The notes: generated by a model not told the origin, from the sequence alone. A stretch of DNA of 64,000 nucleotides from Bordetella genomosp. 7 (GCF_002261265.1 NZ_NEVK01000008.1:682001-746000); one strand, 5' to 3'; shown: positions 8,274 to 17,214, numbered from the stretch's first letter. Numbers and translations are program-made.

Positions 8274-9179
8274 CTAGCGTCCGGGCCGGTGGGCAGCGCG
8301 GTACTGCCCCGGGGTGGCCCCCACGGCGTGCGCAAAGGCTCGGCTCAGGTGGCTGGCGTTACCGAAGCCGCATGCCTGGGCAATGCCGGCCAGGTCGTCG
8401 CTGCTGGTGGCCAGCAGCAGGCGGGCGCGGGCCAGGCGGCGGCCCAGCACCCATGAGTGCGGCGGCTCGCCGAACGAGGCATGGAACATGCGCGCGAAAT
8501 GATAGGTGGACAGCGCCGCCACACCCGCCAGCACGTCCAGCGTCAGGGGCTCGGCCAGGTGGCTATCGATGTAGTCGCGCACGCGGCGCCGCACCGCCGG
8601 GGCCAAGCCGCCGCGGGCAGCCGTGGCGCTGGCGGCCCGCCCGGTGTTCTGGTCCAGCAGGTGATGCAGCACGCTTTCGGCGGCGCTGCTGGCTGCCAGC
8701 CGCTGTGCCGGCACGTTCCAGTCGGTGGCAAGCAGCGCACGGCAGGCCTGCGCGAGCGACGGGTCGCGTATGTAGGTGCGATCGTGCAGTTCGAGTTCGC
8801 GCGGCTCGCGGTCCAGCCGCATCACTGCCTCGCGCGCCAGCCGCTGCGGCGCTATGTACAGGTGCAGGAAGCGCACCTCTTCGTTCATGCTCCAGCGTGA
8901 ATGGTGCTGGTCGGGCAGCACGCAGAACTTGCCCGCGCCGCCGTGGCGGTCGCGGTGCCCCAGCCGGAAACAGGTGTCGCCGCCCTGCAAATACAGCGAA
9001 AGCGTGTGGTGCCCGGGCGCGTCGTAGTCGATGAGGGCCCGGCCGGCGCGCTGGTCGCGGTTCCATTGGGCCGCCGCCAGGCCGGCGCCCAGCGAGGCGG
9101 CGCGCACGAGCTGCACCCGCGCGTTGCGCAGCGTGTGGAACAGGGCGAAGTCGGCGGGCGCCGAGGCGGTCTGGCTCAT
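8274..9179 (-). CDS. AraC family transcriptional regulator
   Basis: This 301-residue regulator starts at the ATG at 9179 (MSQTASAPADFALF). The same frame is open far upstream, but that part is antisense to the exporter gene and is not protein-like. The N-terminal two thirds looks like an effector or cupin-like sensing domain. The C-terminal ~100 residues carry two helix-turn-helix motifs. One is LDVLAGVAALSTYHFARMF. The other is LAGIAQACGFGNASHLSRAF, the classical AraC signature. It is transcribed divergently from the EamA exporter 147 bp away, so control of that gene is likely. The effector is unknown. Confidence 0.88.
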   Translation of the reverse strand: MSQTASAPADFALFHTLRNARVQLVRAASLGAGLAAAQWNRDQRAGRALIDYDAPGHHTLSLYLQGGDTCFRLGHRDRHGGAGKFCVLPDQHHSRWSMNEEVRFLHLYIAPQRLAREAVMRLDREPRELELHDRTYIRDPSLAQACRALLATDWNVPAQRLAASSAAESVLHHLLDQNTGRAASATAARGGLAPAVRRRVRDYIDSHLAEPLTLDVLAGVAALSTYHFARMFHASFGEPPHSWVLGRRLARARLLLATSSDDLAGIAQACGFGNASHLSRAFAHAVGATPGQYRAAHRPGR

Positions 9180-9326
9180 GGCGTCTTTATCGTACGCCAG
9201 CTTGGCGCGTGTGTGCGCGCGCCCGCGCGCCGCTTCTTCAAAAACCGCAAGAACCGGCAATCGCGCCGTGGCGCTCGCGTCTAGACTGCGCACGAGGCCG
9301 GCCATTTTTACTGCCGCAAAGCTATC

Positions 9327-10238
9327 GTGAACCTGTTTCTCTACCTGCTTACCGTACTGATCTGGGGCAGCACCTGGATCGCCATCAAGCTGCAGCTGGG
9401 CGTGGTGGCCATACCCGTGTCGGTGTTCTACCGGTTCGCGCTGGCCTCGGTGCTGATGCTGGCCGGGCTGATCCTGCTGGGGCGGCTGCAGCGCCTGGAC
9501 CGGCGCGGCCACCTGCTGTGCCTGGGGCAAGGTCTGTGCCTGTTCTGCCTGAACTTCCTGTGTTTCTATAGCGCCACCGTATGGATCTCCAGCGGCCTGG
9601 TGTCCGTGGTGTTTTCGGCGTCGACGATCTGGAACGCGCTGAACGCGCGCCTGTGGTTCGGCACCCGCATCACGTCGCGCGTGGTGCTGGGCGGCGTATT
9701 CGGCCTGGCGGGCCTGCTGTTGCTGTTCTGGCCGGAAGTGGCCGGCCAGCAGGCCAGCCACGAAACCCTGCTGGGCCTGGGGCTGGCGTTGCTGGGCACA
9801 CTGTGCTTTTCCACCGGCAACATGCTGTCGTCGGCGCAGCAGCGTGCGGGAATCGGCCCTCTTACGGGCAATGCCTACAGTATGTTGTACGGGTCGCTGG
9901 TGCTGCTGGCCGGTTGTGTCATCACGGGCCAGCCTTTCGATTTCGACCCGTCGCCCACGTATGTAGGCGCCCTGCTGTACCTGTCGCTGTTCGGTTCTAT
10001 CGTGGCGTTCACCGCCTACCTGACCCTGGTCGGGCGCCTGGGCCCTGCACGCGCCGGCTATTGCACCGTGCTGTTCCCGGTGGTGGCGCTGAGCATTTCC
10101 AGCGTGGCCGAAGGCTACCAGTGGACGCTCGCGGCAGCGGCCGGGCTGGCGCTGGTCATGTTGGGCAACGTGCTGGTGTTTGCGCGGGCAGGCGCCAGGC
10201 GGGGCGCGGCCACCGCCGCGATGCCGCGCCCGCGTTGA
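9327..10238 (+). CDS. EamA/DMT family transporter
   Basis: This 303-residue inner-membrane protein has about ten hydrophobic helices and two EamA-type repeats. The N terminus (LIWGSTWIAIKLQLG) is the typical first helix of drug/metabolite transporters. The start is GTG at 9327, with no strong ribosome site. It probably exports a small metabolite or amino acid, or gives tolerance to a toxic compound. The divergent AraC-type regulator 147 bp away is a likely controller. The next gene on the same strand starts 82 bp later and may be co-transcribed. The substrate cannot be inferred. Confidence 0.87.
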   Translation: MNLFLYLLTVLIWGSTWIAIKLQLGVVAIPVSVFYRFALASVLMLAGLILLGRLQRLDRRGHLLCLGQGLCLFCLNFLCFYSATVWISSGLVSVVFSASTIWNALNARLWFGTRITSRVVLGGVFGLAGLLLLFWPEVAGQQASHETLLGLGLALLGTLCFSTGNMLSSAQQRAGIGPLTGNAYSMLYGSLVLLAGCVITGQPFDFDPSPTYVGALLYLSLFGSIVAFTAYLTLVGRLGPARAGYCTVLFPVVALSISSVAEGYQWTLAAAAGLALVMLGNVLVFARAGARRGAATAAMPRPR

Positions 10239-10320
10239 GCATGGCACTGCCGCCGGGGCCACGGGCGCCGGCGCCCGAACCGGCGCGCTACACTTGCCGC
10301 CGGTTACCCGAGACCCCGCC

Positions 10321-11067
10321 ATGCCCTTCGTGCCCGCCGAAATCAGCCATGTATTCGCCGCCGTGCTGGTGGTTACCAGCTTTCTTACGTCGGCCCTGAC
10401 CGCGGCGATGGGACTGGGCGGTGGCGTTGCCATGCTGGCGGTGCTGAGCCTGGGGTTGCCGGTGACCAGCGTCCTGCCTGTGCACGGCGTCGTGCAAATG
10501 GGTTCGAACGGTGGGCGCGTCATCATCCAGCGCCGCCACTTGGTGCTGCCGGTGCTGCTGTGGTTTTCGCTGGGCAGCATCGTGGGCATTGCACTGGGCG
10601 CATCGGTGGTGGTGAATATTCCCGACGCATTGGCCAAGTGGCTGCTGGCCTTGTTCATCCTATGGTCGGTATACCGCAAAAAGCCTGACGCCCGGGCGCA
10701 ACGCCACGGCAAGCCTTATTTTGTCGTGGGCGGCGCGATTTCCAGCTTCGGCTCGATGCTGGTGGGCGCCACCGGCCCGTTCGTGGCCGCGTTGCTGGCT
10801 GGCACCGGCCTGGTCAAGCAGCCCCTGGTCGCCACGCATGCGGCGTGCATGGTGATCCAGCATGGCCTGAAGATCCTGGCATTCGGTACGCTGGGCTTTG
10901 CCTATGCCCAGTGGGCGCCGCTGATCGCCGCCATGATCGCCAGCGGCGTGGCCGGAACCTGGGTGGGCACGCGCCTGCTCGACAACCTGCCTGAATCCAC
11001 CTTCCGGCTGGGCTTCAAGATCGTGATGACAGTGGTCAGCGTGCACATGATCTGGCAGACGCTGTAG
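10321..11067 (+). CDS. TauE/SafE family membrane permease
   Basis: This is a 248-residue protein with about seven or eight membrane helices in two halves. The first half contains TSALTAAMGLGGGVAMLAVL and PVHGVVQMGSNGGRVI. The second has the matching GGAISSFGSMLVGATGPFVA. These glycine-rich repeat helices are typical of TauE/SafE (sulfite exporter) permeases. I chose the ATG at 10321 because it begins the first conserved helix; an upstream in-frame extension to 10180 overlaps the previous gene and is low-complexity. The probable role is export of sulfite, sulfonates or another small anion. It could share a transcript with the EamA gene. Confidence 0.85.
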   Translation: MPFVPAEISHVFAAVLVVTSFLTSALTAAMGLGGGVAMLAVLSLGLPVTSVLPVHGVVQMGSNGGRVIIQRRHLVLPVLLWFSLGSIVGIALGASVVVNIPDALAKWLLALFILWSVYRKKPDARAQRHGKPYFVVGGAISSFGSMLVGATGPFVAALLAGTGLVKQPLVATHAACMVIQHGLKILAFGTLGFAYAQWAPLIAAMIASGVAGTWVGTRLLDNLPESTFRLGFKIVMTVVSVHMIWQTL

Positions 11068-11202
11068 GCGCGCTTTGCCCAGCGGGCGGAGTGGCCTGCT
11101 CCGTTGTCGTATACGCCGCAAGTGGCGGCTGGCGGGGATCTGTACCTGATGCGGGCTTGGTATAGTGACCCTTCTCTCATGATTGCGGCGGGGCGGTCCA
11201 CG

Positions 11203-12165
11203 ATGGCTTACGATCCGGGTATTCAGGAGTACGTTGAGCGCGCGCGCGGGGCATTGGGCAATATGGCCGACCTGGGTGCGCTGACGCTGACGCAACGGCG
11301 CCTGCGAGCCGATCGCGCCGCCGCGTTGGTCAACGAACCTTACCCCGCGTGGCTGGAAGTCAGCGATACATATATCGTATTGCCGGGCCGAGAATTGCTT
11401 GTGCGGGTGTATCGCCCCCGCTCGCAGCTGCCGCTGCCGGCAATCGTATTCCTGCATGGCGGTAGTTTCATGGCGGGCAGTCCGCAGGGGCACGACTTCA
11501 TCACCGCCAGCCTGGCATGCAATACCGGCGCCCAGGTGATCAGCGTGCACTATCGGCGCGCGCCCGAAAACCCATATCCCGCACCCACTGAAGATTCCTA
11601 CGAAGCCTTGTGCTGGGCGGCTCGCGAAGCCGACCTGCTGGGTATCGACCCTCACCGCATCGCGGTAGCAGGCGATAGCGCGGGCGGCAATCTCGCGGCG
11701 GCGTGCGCCTTGTTGGCGCGTGACCGCAACGGCCCCAGGCTGCGGATGCAAGCCCTGGTTTATCCGACGCTGGACGCCGATTTCGATACCCCCAGCTATC
11801 TGAACAATACCAACGACGCCTTTCTTACCCGCGACGCAATGAAGGCGTCGTTTGCAGCTTTCCTGCCGTCGGCAGGGGCGTACACCGATGGCTACGCCCT
11901 GCCGATGCGCGCAGCCAGCCATGCCGCGCTTGCGCCGGCCTACTTGCTGCTGGCTGACCACGACCCACTGCTGGACGATGGCATCCGCTATGCAGAGAAA
12001 TTACGTGCGGCGCACGTTCCGGTGCAGTTGCGCGTGGGCAAAGGCATGATCCACGGATTCATGCGCGCGCGCCGGTTCAGCGACGCGGTAGAAGCCGAGT
12101 TTCAGCTGCTGTGCGCCGCCCTGCGCAGCGCGCTGGATCTGCCCGAGCCTCCAGGGCGCTGGTAA
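11203..12165 (+). CDS. Alpha/beta hydrolase, hormone-sensitive-lipase-like esterase
   Basis: This is a 320-residue cytoplasmic esterase of the HSL class. The oxyanion-hole motif HGG is at residues 85-87 (FLHGGSF). The nucleophile is S159 in GDSAGG. The acid is probably D254 (DHDPL) and the histidine H284 (MIHGF), a complete triad. The start is uncertain: ATGs at 11149, 11179 and 11203 are in frame. I prefer 11203 because MAYDPG begins the conserved part. A TATAGT box sits at about 11160. Upstream are exporters and downstream is the convergent IclR-SDR-monooxygenase group. An ester-cleaving enzyme would fit the product of a Baeyer-Villiger oxidation, so it may belong to that pathway. Confidence 0.87.
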   Translation: MAYDPGIQEYVERARGALGNMADLGALTLTQRRLRADRAAALVNEPYPAWLEVSDTYIVLPGRELLVRVYRPRSQLPLPAIVFLHGGSFMAGSPQGHDFITASLACNTGAQVISVHYRRAPENPYPAPTEDSYEALCWAAREADLLGIDPHRIAVAGDSAGGNLAAACALLARDRNGPRLRMQALVYPTLDADFDTPSYLNNTNDAFLTRDAMKASFAAFLPSAGAYTDGYALPMRAASHAALAPAYLLLADHDPLLDDGIRYAEKLRAAHVPVQLRVGKGMIHGFMRARRFSDAVEAEFQLLCAALRSALDLPEPPGRW

Positions 12166-12248
12166 CGCGCGAGCGCCGGGCGCCGGGCGCTTGGCGCGTG
12201 TGGGTGTGCCGCCGCACCGGCCCCCGGGGAATGCTGCCCGGTGAATTT

Positions 12249-13130
12249 TCAATCGAGTCGTAGACGGCCCAGTTCCGGCGAGATGCGGTCTGCAAACGCC
12301 AGCATCGCTTCGGCGACTTCGGTGATCTTCTGTTCGTTCATGGTGTAGCTGAAATTCGCCGCAGTCAGCACCAGGGCCAGCGGGCCTTGCTGCGAGAAGA
12401 TCGGAACGGCGATCTGCGTCAGCCCGCTGCGCCGGTTCCCCTGGTCGAGCGCAAAGCCGCGGGCTCGCGTGGCGAGCATGCGTTCCCGATATTCCTCGAA
12501 ACTGGGCCGACGGAACCATTCAGTATGTTCGAACTCTTGCTCGATGAACTCGTCCTGGGCGCCTGAGAACGCAGCCATGACCAGGCCCGACGCGCCGGAA
12601 AATCGGCGAGAGCGGCGGCCTACGCTGAAGTAGCTGTCGACCCGGAAACCGCCGCCCACGAAATCCAGCAGCACCAGGTCATAGCTTTTCTCGACCTTTG
12701 CCAAGGCCACGGTGACGCCGACGCGCTCAGCCAGTGAGAACATTTCGGGCCTGATGACATCCAGCAGCCCGCTGGTGCGCAACACGCCATGCGCCAGTTC
12801 GAGCATCATGACGCCGATGCTGTAGGTCTGGTCGAGCTCGTTGTAAGCCACCATGCCTTCACGTTGGAAGGTGCGCAGAATATTGAAAGCGGTACCGCGG
12901 TGCAGGCCGGTCTGCCTGGCGACTTCGCTGGCCCGCAGGGGGCGTTGCGCGTGATGCAGGGCGCGCAATACGGCCAGTCCGGAAATAATCGCGCCTACCG
13001 GTTTGCCTACCGTGCGGCCGGATGTGTCTTCCGGCCCTGCCTCGGCGACGCGCTCCGGCAGGGTTACGCTCTCGACTTCGTGCTTTGTAGCCAAAATGAA
13101 TTCATCCCTCAGGATGGCGTGTCGCGCCAC
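12249..13130 (-). CDS. IclR family transcriptional regulator
   Basis: This is a 293-residue regulator with a GTG start at 13130. The start is uncertain because no good ribosome site is seen and the first ~40 residues are poorly conserved. A winged helix-turn-helix (about residues 45-105) includes RASEVARQTGLHRGTAFNIL. The IclR effector-binding domain follows, with the usual RSGLTQIAVPIF segment near the C terminus. It is encoded after the SDR and monooxygenase genes on the same strand, with a 105-bp gap. It most likely controls that catabolic set and perhaps the divergent Bug gene. The effector may be a pathway substrate. Confidence 0.87.
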   Translation of the reverse strand: MARHAILRDEFILATKHEVESVTLPERVAEAGPEDTSGRTVGKPVGAIISGLAVLRALHHAQRPLRASEVARQTGLHRGTAFNILRTFQREGMVAYNELDQTYSIGVMMLELAHGVLRTSGLLDVIRPEMFSLAERVGVTVALAKVEKSYDLVLLDFVGGGFRVDSYFSVGRRSRRFSGASGLVMAAFSGAQDEFIEQEFEHTEWFRRPSFEEYRERMLATRARGFALDQGNRRSGLTQIAVPIFSQQGPLALVLTAANFSYTMNEQKITEVAEAMLAFADRISPELGRLRLD

Positions 13131-13235
13131 GCCAAGTATTTCGTCTTTTCCAGAGAACCAGCGTACTCCAGGCGGGACTCATAATACCTTAGGCCTATCC
13201 CCCGTCGCGAGGCGAATCCGTAGGCGCGGGCGTTA

Positions 13236-13994
13236 TCACGGGCGCAGCGGCGCCCCGGCCGTGGCGCCGCCGTCCACGGGGATCGCCGTGCCGGTAATGA
13301 AGCTCGCCTGCGGGGAACACAGGAATGCGATGGCCTCTACGACGTCCTTCTCGGTGCAGATACGCCCCATCGGGGTGGTGGCTGTAAGCTGGAACGCTCC
13401 GTGCGAGGCATCTGCCCGCAGCTTTTCCGTCAGCGGCGTCTTGAGCATGCTGGGACACACGCAGTTGACGCGGATCTGGCGGGCTGCGAGCTCCAGGGCC
13501 AATGTGCGGGCAAGGAATTGCATTGCGACCTTCGACGCGGCATAGGCTCCGTTGCCGGCCTTTGGGCGTAGCCCCGACGACGAGGACACGCCGACGATAG
13601 CGCCTCCGTGTGGTGCAAAATGCGCAAGCCCGGCCTGGGTGCAGTGCCAGAATCCCTTGGCGTTTACGTCGAATGTCAGGTCGTAGGCGGCTTCGGTCAT
13701 GTCGGCAAGCGTGGCGGGCAGCAGCACCCCTGCGGTATATATCAGCGCGTCGATATGCCCATGCCGTGCCGCCCCGCCCGCGAATGCGTGATCTACGCTG
13801 GCGCGGTTCCGTACGTCAGCGGCTAGCGCCAGCGCGCGGCCGCCGGCGCTGGTCAGGGCGTGTTCAACCTGCTGCAGTTTCGTGGCGTCGACGTCGATAA
13901 TCGTGGCGGCGGCGCCTTGCGCCACGAAATGGCGTGCAGCTTCCAGGCCGATGCCCGACGCACCGCCGACTACGAGCACGTGGCGCGCGTTCAT
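13236..13994 (-). CDS. Short-chain dehydrogenase/reductase (SDR)
   Basis: This is a 252-residue classical SDR starting at the ATG at 13994. The dinucleotide-binding motif GGASGIG is at residues 10-16. Acidic residues at the end of strand 2 (IIDVDA) favour NAD(H). The active site is complete, with serine near 138-140, Y151 and K155 in YAASK. The C-terminal FITGTAIPVDGGAT is the family hallmark. It follows the monooxygenase gene by 11 bp, so the two share an operon. The natural inference is oxidation of a secondary alcohol to the ketone used by the monooxygenase, or handling of the alcohol released after ester hydrolysis. Confidence 0.9.
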   Translation of the reverse strand: MNARHVLVVGGASGIGLEAARHFVAQGAAATIIDVDATKLQQVEHALTSAGGRALALAADVRNRASVDHAFAGGAARHGHIDALIYTAGVLLPATLADMTEAAYDLTFDVNAKGFWHCTQAGLAHFAPHGGAIVGVSSSSGLRPKAGNGAYAASKVAMQFLARTLALELAARQIRVNCVCPSMLKTPLTEKLRADASHGAFQLTATTPMGRICTEKDVVEAIAFLCSPQASFITGTAIPVDGGATAGAPLRP

Positions 13995-14005
13995 AGACAG
14001 TTCCT

Positions 14006-15676
14006 TCAGGAAAGTTGTGCAGCCAGGCAGGTAGCCTTTTGCAGATGGAACCCGCGGTACCCGTGTGCCGCTACGTCTTCGCAGACCTTGATGTATGCGG
14101 GCATGCCGCCCACATAAGGCATGAACACGCGCGGCTTGCCGGGAATATTGGCGCCCACGTACCATGAATTGGTCGCCCGCGGGAACAGCGTGCCGTTGGC
14201 CACGTCGTTGACGTGCTGCACCCAATCATCCTCGGCCTGGGCGGTGGGTTCGATGGTAGCTATGTCGTGTTGGTCGAGATACACCAGGCAGCCGGCAATC
14301 CATTCAATGTGCTGTTCGATCGCCGTAACCATGTTGGCCTTTACCGACGGGCTGCCGGGGCCGGTAAGCACAAACAGGTTCGGAAAGCCATGTACCATCA
14401 AGCCCAGGTAGTTGGCCGGGCCAGATGCCCATTTGTCGCGCAGGCGGACGCCGTCCCGGCCGGTTATCAGTATTTCGCTGAGCGCGCCGGTCATGGCGTC
14501 AAACCCGGTGGCGAAGGCGATGATGTCCACCACATACTCGGCATCGGTGGTGCGCACGCCGCGCTCCGTGATTTCCGTGATAGGCGTGCGGCGGGCGTCC
14601 ACCAGGGCCACATTGGCGCGATTAAACGTCTCGTAGTAGTCCGTGTCCACACAGAGGCGCCGGGACCCGATGGGATGATCGCGCGGCGTGAGAATCTCAC
14701 GCTTGAGCGGATCTTTCACAATGGCGTGTATCTTGGCGCGCACGAATGACGCCAGCGTCTCGTTTGCTGCTTCGTTACGCATCAGGTCGGTAAATGCGCC
14801 CATCATCCGAGCGCTGCCGCCCTTTTGCCACAGTTGCTCATACACACGCAGACGCTCTTGCTCGGATAGATCAAGCGCAGACATGACCGGTATCGGCACG
14901 CGCGACATCCCGGAATTCTGCAGGCGCGCCGCCTTGCGCAGGGCGGGATAGTTCGCCTTCTGCTGCCGTTCTTCTTCAGGCGGCATGGGGTAATTGCGCG
15001 CCGGCACGCTGAAATTCGCCGTGCGCTGGAAGACGGTAACCATACTTGCGTGCGGCGCGATCTTGGGCAGCATCTGCACACCCGTCGCCCCGGTTCCGAT
15101 CAGGGCGACACGCTTGCCGGCGAAATCCACGCCTGCTTTCGGCCAGCGGGCCGAATGGTGCCATTCGCCCTTGAAGCGCTCGACACCCTTGATATCCGGG
15201 ATCCGCGGCGCTGACAGGTTGCCGCTCGCCATAATGCAATAACGCGCCCGAACCCACGGCCCACGATCAGTTTGCACGGTCCAGCTGCCACCCGTGGCGT
15301 CGTAGTGCATGGCCGTTACCCGCGTTTCAAAACGGATATGGGGCCGCAGTTCAAACCGGTCGGCGACGTGGTTAAGGTAGGCCAATATCTCCGGCTGTTC
15401 GGCGTAGCGGTGGGACCAGCACCATTCTTGTTGGAGTTCGTCGGAGAACGAGTAGGAATAGTCCAGGCTTTCGACATCGCATCGGGCGCCGGGATAACGG
15501 TTCCAGTACCAGGTGCCGCCTACGCCGTCAGCAGCTTCGATACATCTGACGCGCAGCCCGAGGGCCCGCATCCGGTAGATGGCGTAAAGGCCGCCGAACC
15601 CCGCACCCACGACTAGAACGTCGACAGATTCGTGCGGAGCTGAACCGGTGGGCATAACCGGGTGGTCGTGGGGCAT
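14006..15676 (-). CDS. FAD/NADPH-dependent Baeyer-Villiger-type monooxygenase
   Basis: This is a 556-residue flavoprotein. The FAD Rossmann motif is VVGAGFGGL (about 22-30) and a second, NADPH-type motif IGTGATGVQ is near 193. The Baeyer-Villiger fingerprint FxGxxxHxxxWP is complete at F168, G170, H174, W178 and P179. I chose the ATG at 15676 because AGGAGAAG precedes it; the frame continues upstream without support. Such enzymes insert oxygen next to a ketone to give an ester or lactone. It sits directly before an SDR gene, with an IclR regulator beyond and an HSL esterase nearby. This resembles cyclic or linear ketone degradation. The substrate is not predictable from sequence. Confidence 0.92.
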   Translation of the reverse strand: MPHDHPVMPTGSAPHESVDVLVVGAGFGGLYAIYRMRALGLRVRCIEAADGVGGTWYWNRYPGARCDVESLDYSYSFSDELQQEWCWSHRYAEQPEILAYLNHVADRFELRPHIRFETRVTAMHYDATGGSWTVQTDRGPWVRARYCIMASGNLSAPRIPDIKGVERFKGEWHHSARWPKAGVDFAGKRVALIGTGATGVQMLPKIAPHASMVTVFQRTANFSVPARNYPMPPEEERQQKANYPALRKAARLQNSGMSRVPIPVMSALDLSEQERLRVYEQLWQKGGSARMMGAFTDLMRNEAANETLASFVRAKIHAIVKDPLKREILTPRDHPIGSRRLCVDTDYYETFNRANVALVDARRTPITEITERGVRTTDAEYVVDIIAFATGFDAMTGALSEILITGRDGVRLRDKWASGPANYLGLMVHGFPNLFVLTGPGSPSVKANMVTAIEQHIEWIAGCLVYLDQHDIATIEPTAQAEDDWVQHVNDVANGTLFPRATNSWYVGANIPGKPRVFMPYVGGMPAYIKVCEDVAAHGYRGFHLQKATCLAAQLS

Positions 15677-16054
15677 GTCTTCTCCTGATATCAGGGTCGC
15701 GTTCCGACTGATGGCTCCCACACATGGCGCGGAGTATTGGACGCCGGAACGCCTGGATGACGTTCCGGTAATGGTAGTTGACACATCTAGTGTTTGCAAT
15801 AGATTCTTATCGTTCGCGATAGAAAACAGATGGCCAGCGCTTCTTGGGCGGTGGTGCCGATATTTCCCGCACAGTCGGCGTGGTCCCTCGTGAAGACCGG
15901 AAAAATACTCGATTACGCAGTTGAATACGTCTTATATAGAAGACAAATATTCTCTTTGCATATATGTTGTTCTTTTGTATAGTGGGCTCACGGCCTCAAT
16001 TACGTCGCGCACAAGGCGGATGGGGTTGCCTGCCACCCTGAGGAGGGAATCAAA
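15677..16054 (+). promoter_or_regulatory. Divergent control region of monooxygenase and Bug genes
   Basis: This 378-bp gap holds no gene and is much more AT-rich than its surroundings. On the plus strand TTGCAT (15956-15961), 16 bp, TATAGT (15978-15983) is a good sigma-70 promoter for the Bug gene. On the minus strand TTGCAA (15794-15799), 17 bp, TACCAT (15771-15776) could serve the monooxygenase operon. Two small inverted repeats could be operators: TATCG-N4-CGATA at 15808-15821 and GTCTT-N6-AAGAC at 15929-15944. The first lies just upstream of the minus-strand -35 box. The second lies just upstream of the plus-strand -35 box. Confidence 0.55.
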
Positions 16055-17038
16055 ATGAAAATCCTAACCAGCCTGTCAGTAGGTATCTGGTCAGCGTTGC
16101 TGTTGCTCAGTCCCGCCGCACACGCCAGCGACTTTCCTACGCGCCCTGTCACCTTCATCGTGGGATACGCGCCGGGCGGCGGCACCGACATCGTGGCGCG
16201 CAGTGTTGCAGACGTGCTGTCACGCAAATGGGGCCAGCAAGTCATCGTCAGGAACCGCCCGGGGGGTACCGGCGTACTGGGCATCAGAGATCTGAAAAGC
16301 GCACCGCCCGACGGCTATACCTTGGGCATCTGGACCGATTCCGATATCGGCAATGCGGCAGTTCGGGACGATCTGGATTACGACCTGGTAAAAGACTTCG
16401 ACCACATCAGCCAACTGGCGGCAGGCGGCACCGTGCTGGTGGTGAACCCCAAGGTGCCAGCGACCACATTCAGTGAGTTCGTGTCATACGCCAAGCAGCA
16501 CCCGAGCAAATTGAACTTCGCAGTGGTGTCGGGCGGGGGCATGCACCTGGACAGTCTGCGCATCGAACGAGCGGCGGGGATCAAGAATGCCATCATCGGC
16601 TACCCGGGCACCGGCCCCGCCCTTACCGATGTGGTGGCCGGCCACAGCGATGTGCTGGTGCTCCCGCTGGGCGCGGCCCTGCCGTTTATCAAAAGCAGCG
16701 GGGTGCGCGTTCTCGCGGTAGGGTCGGCCCAACGCTGGCCGGGTCTACCAGACGTACAGACGTTATCCGAAGGCATCCCGGGCCTGGAGAGCACATTCTT
16801 CTACGGGGTGGTTGCGCCCAAGGGTATGCCCGAGTCACTCAAGGCCGAAATCAATGCCGCAGTGCAAGAGGCGCTGAAAGATCCCGCGTTGGGAACGAAG
16901 TTCGAGTCGATGGGATTCATTCCCACCGGGAACTCGCCCAGTGAGTTTACGCAGGTGATAGCCACAAAGCTGAACGCATCGCGGATTGCCGCCGAACAAA
17001 CGGGGCTGAAACAAAGCCTGCAGCAGCAGAAGAAATAG
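16055..17038 (+). CDS. Bug/TctC family tripartite tricarboxylate transporter binding protein
   Basis: This is a 327-residue periplasmic binding protein. The Sec signal peptide (about 1-24, ending HAS) is followed by the Bug N terminus FPTRPVTFIVGYAPGGGTDI. A strong ribosome site (GAGGAGG) precedes the ATG. Conserved features include the loop PGGTG near residue 70 and the GIVAP-like segment, here GVVAPKGMP, near residue 250. Bug proteins bind carboxylates, amides or aromatic acids, often with no permease genes nearby, as here. Being divergent from a monooxygenase-dehydrogenase operon suggests it captures a precursor or product of that pathway. Confidence 0.9.
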   Translation: MKILTSLSVGIWSALLLLSPAAHASDFPTRPVTFIVGYAPGGGTDIVARSVADVLSRKWGQQVIVRNRPGGTGVLGIRDLKSAPPDGYTLGIWTDSDIGNAAVRDDLDYDLVKDFDHISQLAAGGTVLVVNPKVPATTFSEFVSYAKQHPSKLNFAVVSGGGMHLDSLRIERAAGIKNAIIGYPGTGPALTDVVAGHSDVLVLPLGAALPFIKSSGVRVLAVGSAQRWPGLPDVQTLSEGIPGLESTFFYGVVAPKGMPESLKAEINAAVQEALKDPALGTKFESMGFIPTGNSPSEFTQVIATKLNASRIAAEQTGLKQSLQQQKK

Positions 17039-17060
17039 GCCGCGGCCCGCGACGAAGCAG

Positions 17061-17136
17061 TGGTGCCGGTGAAAGGAATCGAACCCTCGACCTTCTCATT
17101 ACAAGTGAGCTGCTCTACCAACTGAGCTACACCGGC
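17061..17136 (-). tRNA. tRNA-Thr(UGU)
   Basis: The minus strand folds as a standard 76-nt tRNA. Acceptor arms GCCGGTG/CACCGGC pair at 17130-17136 and 17065-17071. The D-arm is AGCTCAGTTGGTAGAGC and the T-arm loop is GGTTCGATTCC. The anticodon loop CTTGTAA gives anticodon TGT (threonine, ACA). The 3' CCA is encoded at 17061-17063. A TACAAT box on the minus strand at 17177-17182 could be its -10 element. Confidence 0.95.
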
Positions 17137-17185
17137 GGATGCGCCGCCGGAAGAACCCGGCGGGCGAAAGGACAGTATTGTAAAG

Positions 17186-17209
17186 AAAAAAGCGGGCGTG
17201 CCGCGCCGC
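17186..17209 (-). terminator. Possible rho-independent terminator after sspB
   Basis: Just after the sspB stop, the minus strand forms a short GC stem (GC-GGCG pairing with CGCC-GC, one bulged G, 5-nt loop). It is followed by six T residues at 17191-17186 and more Ts after one C. The stem is weak but the T-tract is clear and the position is right for ending the sspAB transcript before tRNA-Thr. Confidence 0.45.
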
Positions 17210-17214
17210 GCCGA

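Noticed and set aside
6125-9034. A 969-codon open frame on the plus strand
   Set aside because: It is antisense to the GTPase, DUF2868, YkvA and AraC genes, which show clear motifs and operon spacing. Its residues are dominated by Arg, Gln, Gly and His, the usual product of the opposite frame in GC-rich DNA.
9180-10712. N-terminal extension of the AraC regulator by 511 codons
   Set aside because: The extension lies antisense to the EamA and TauE genes and has noise-like composition. The ATG at 9179 begins the conserved protein.
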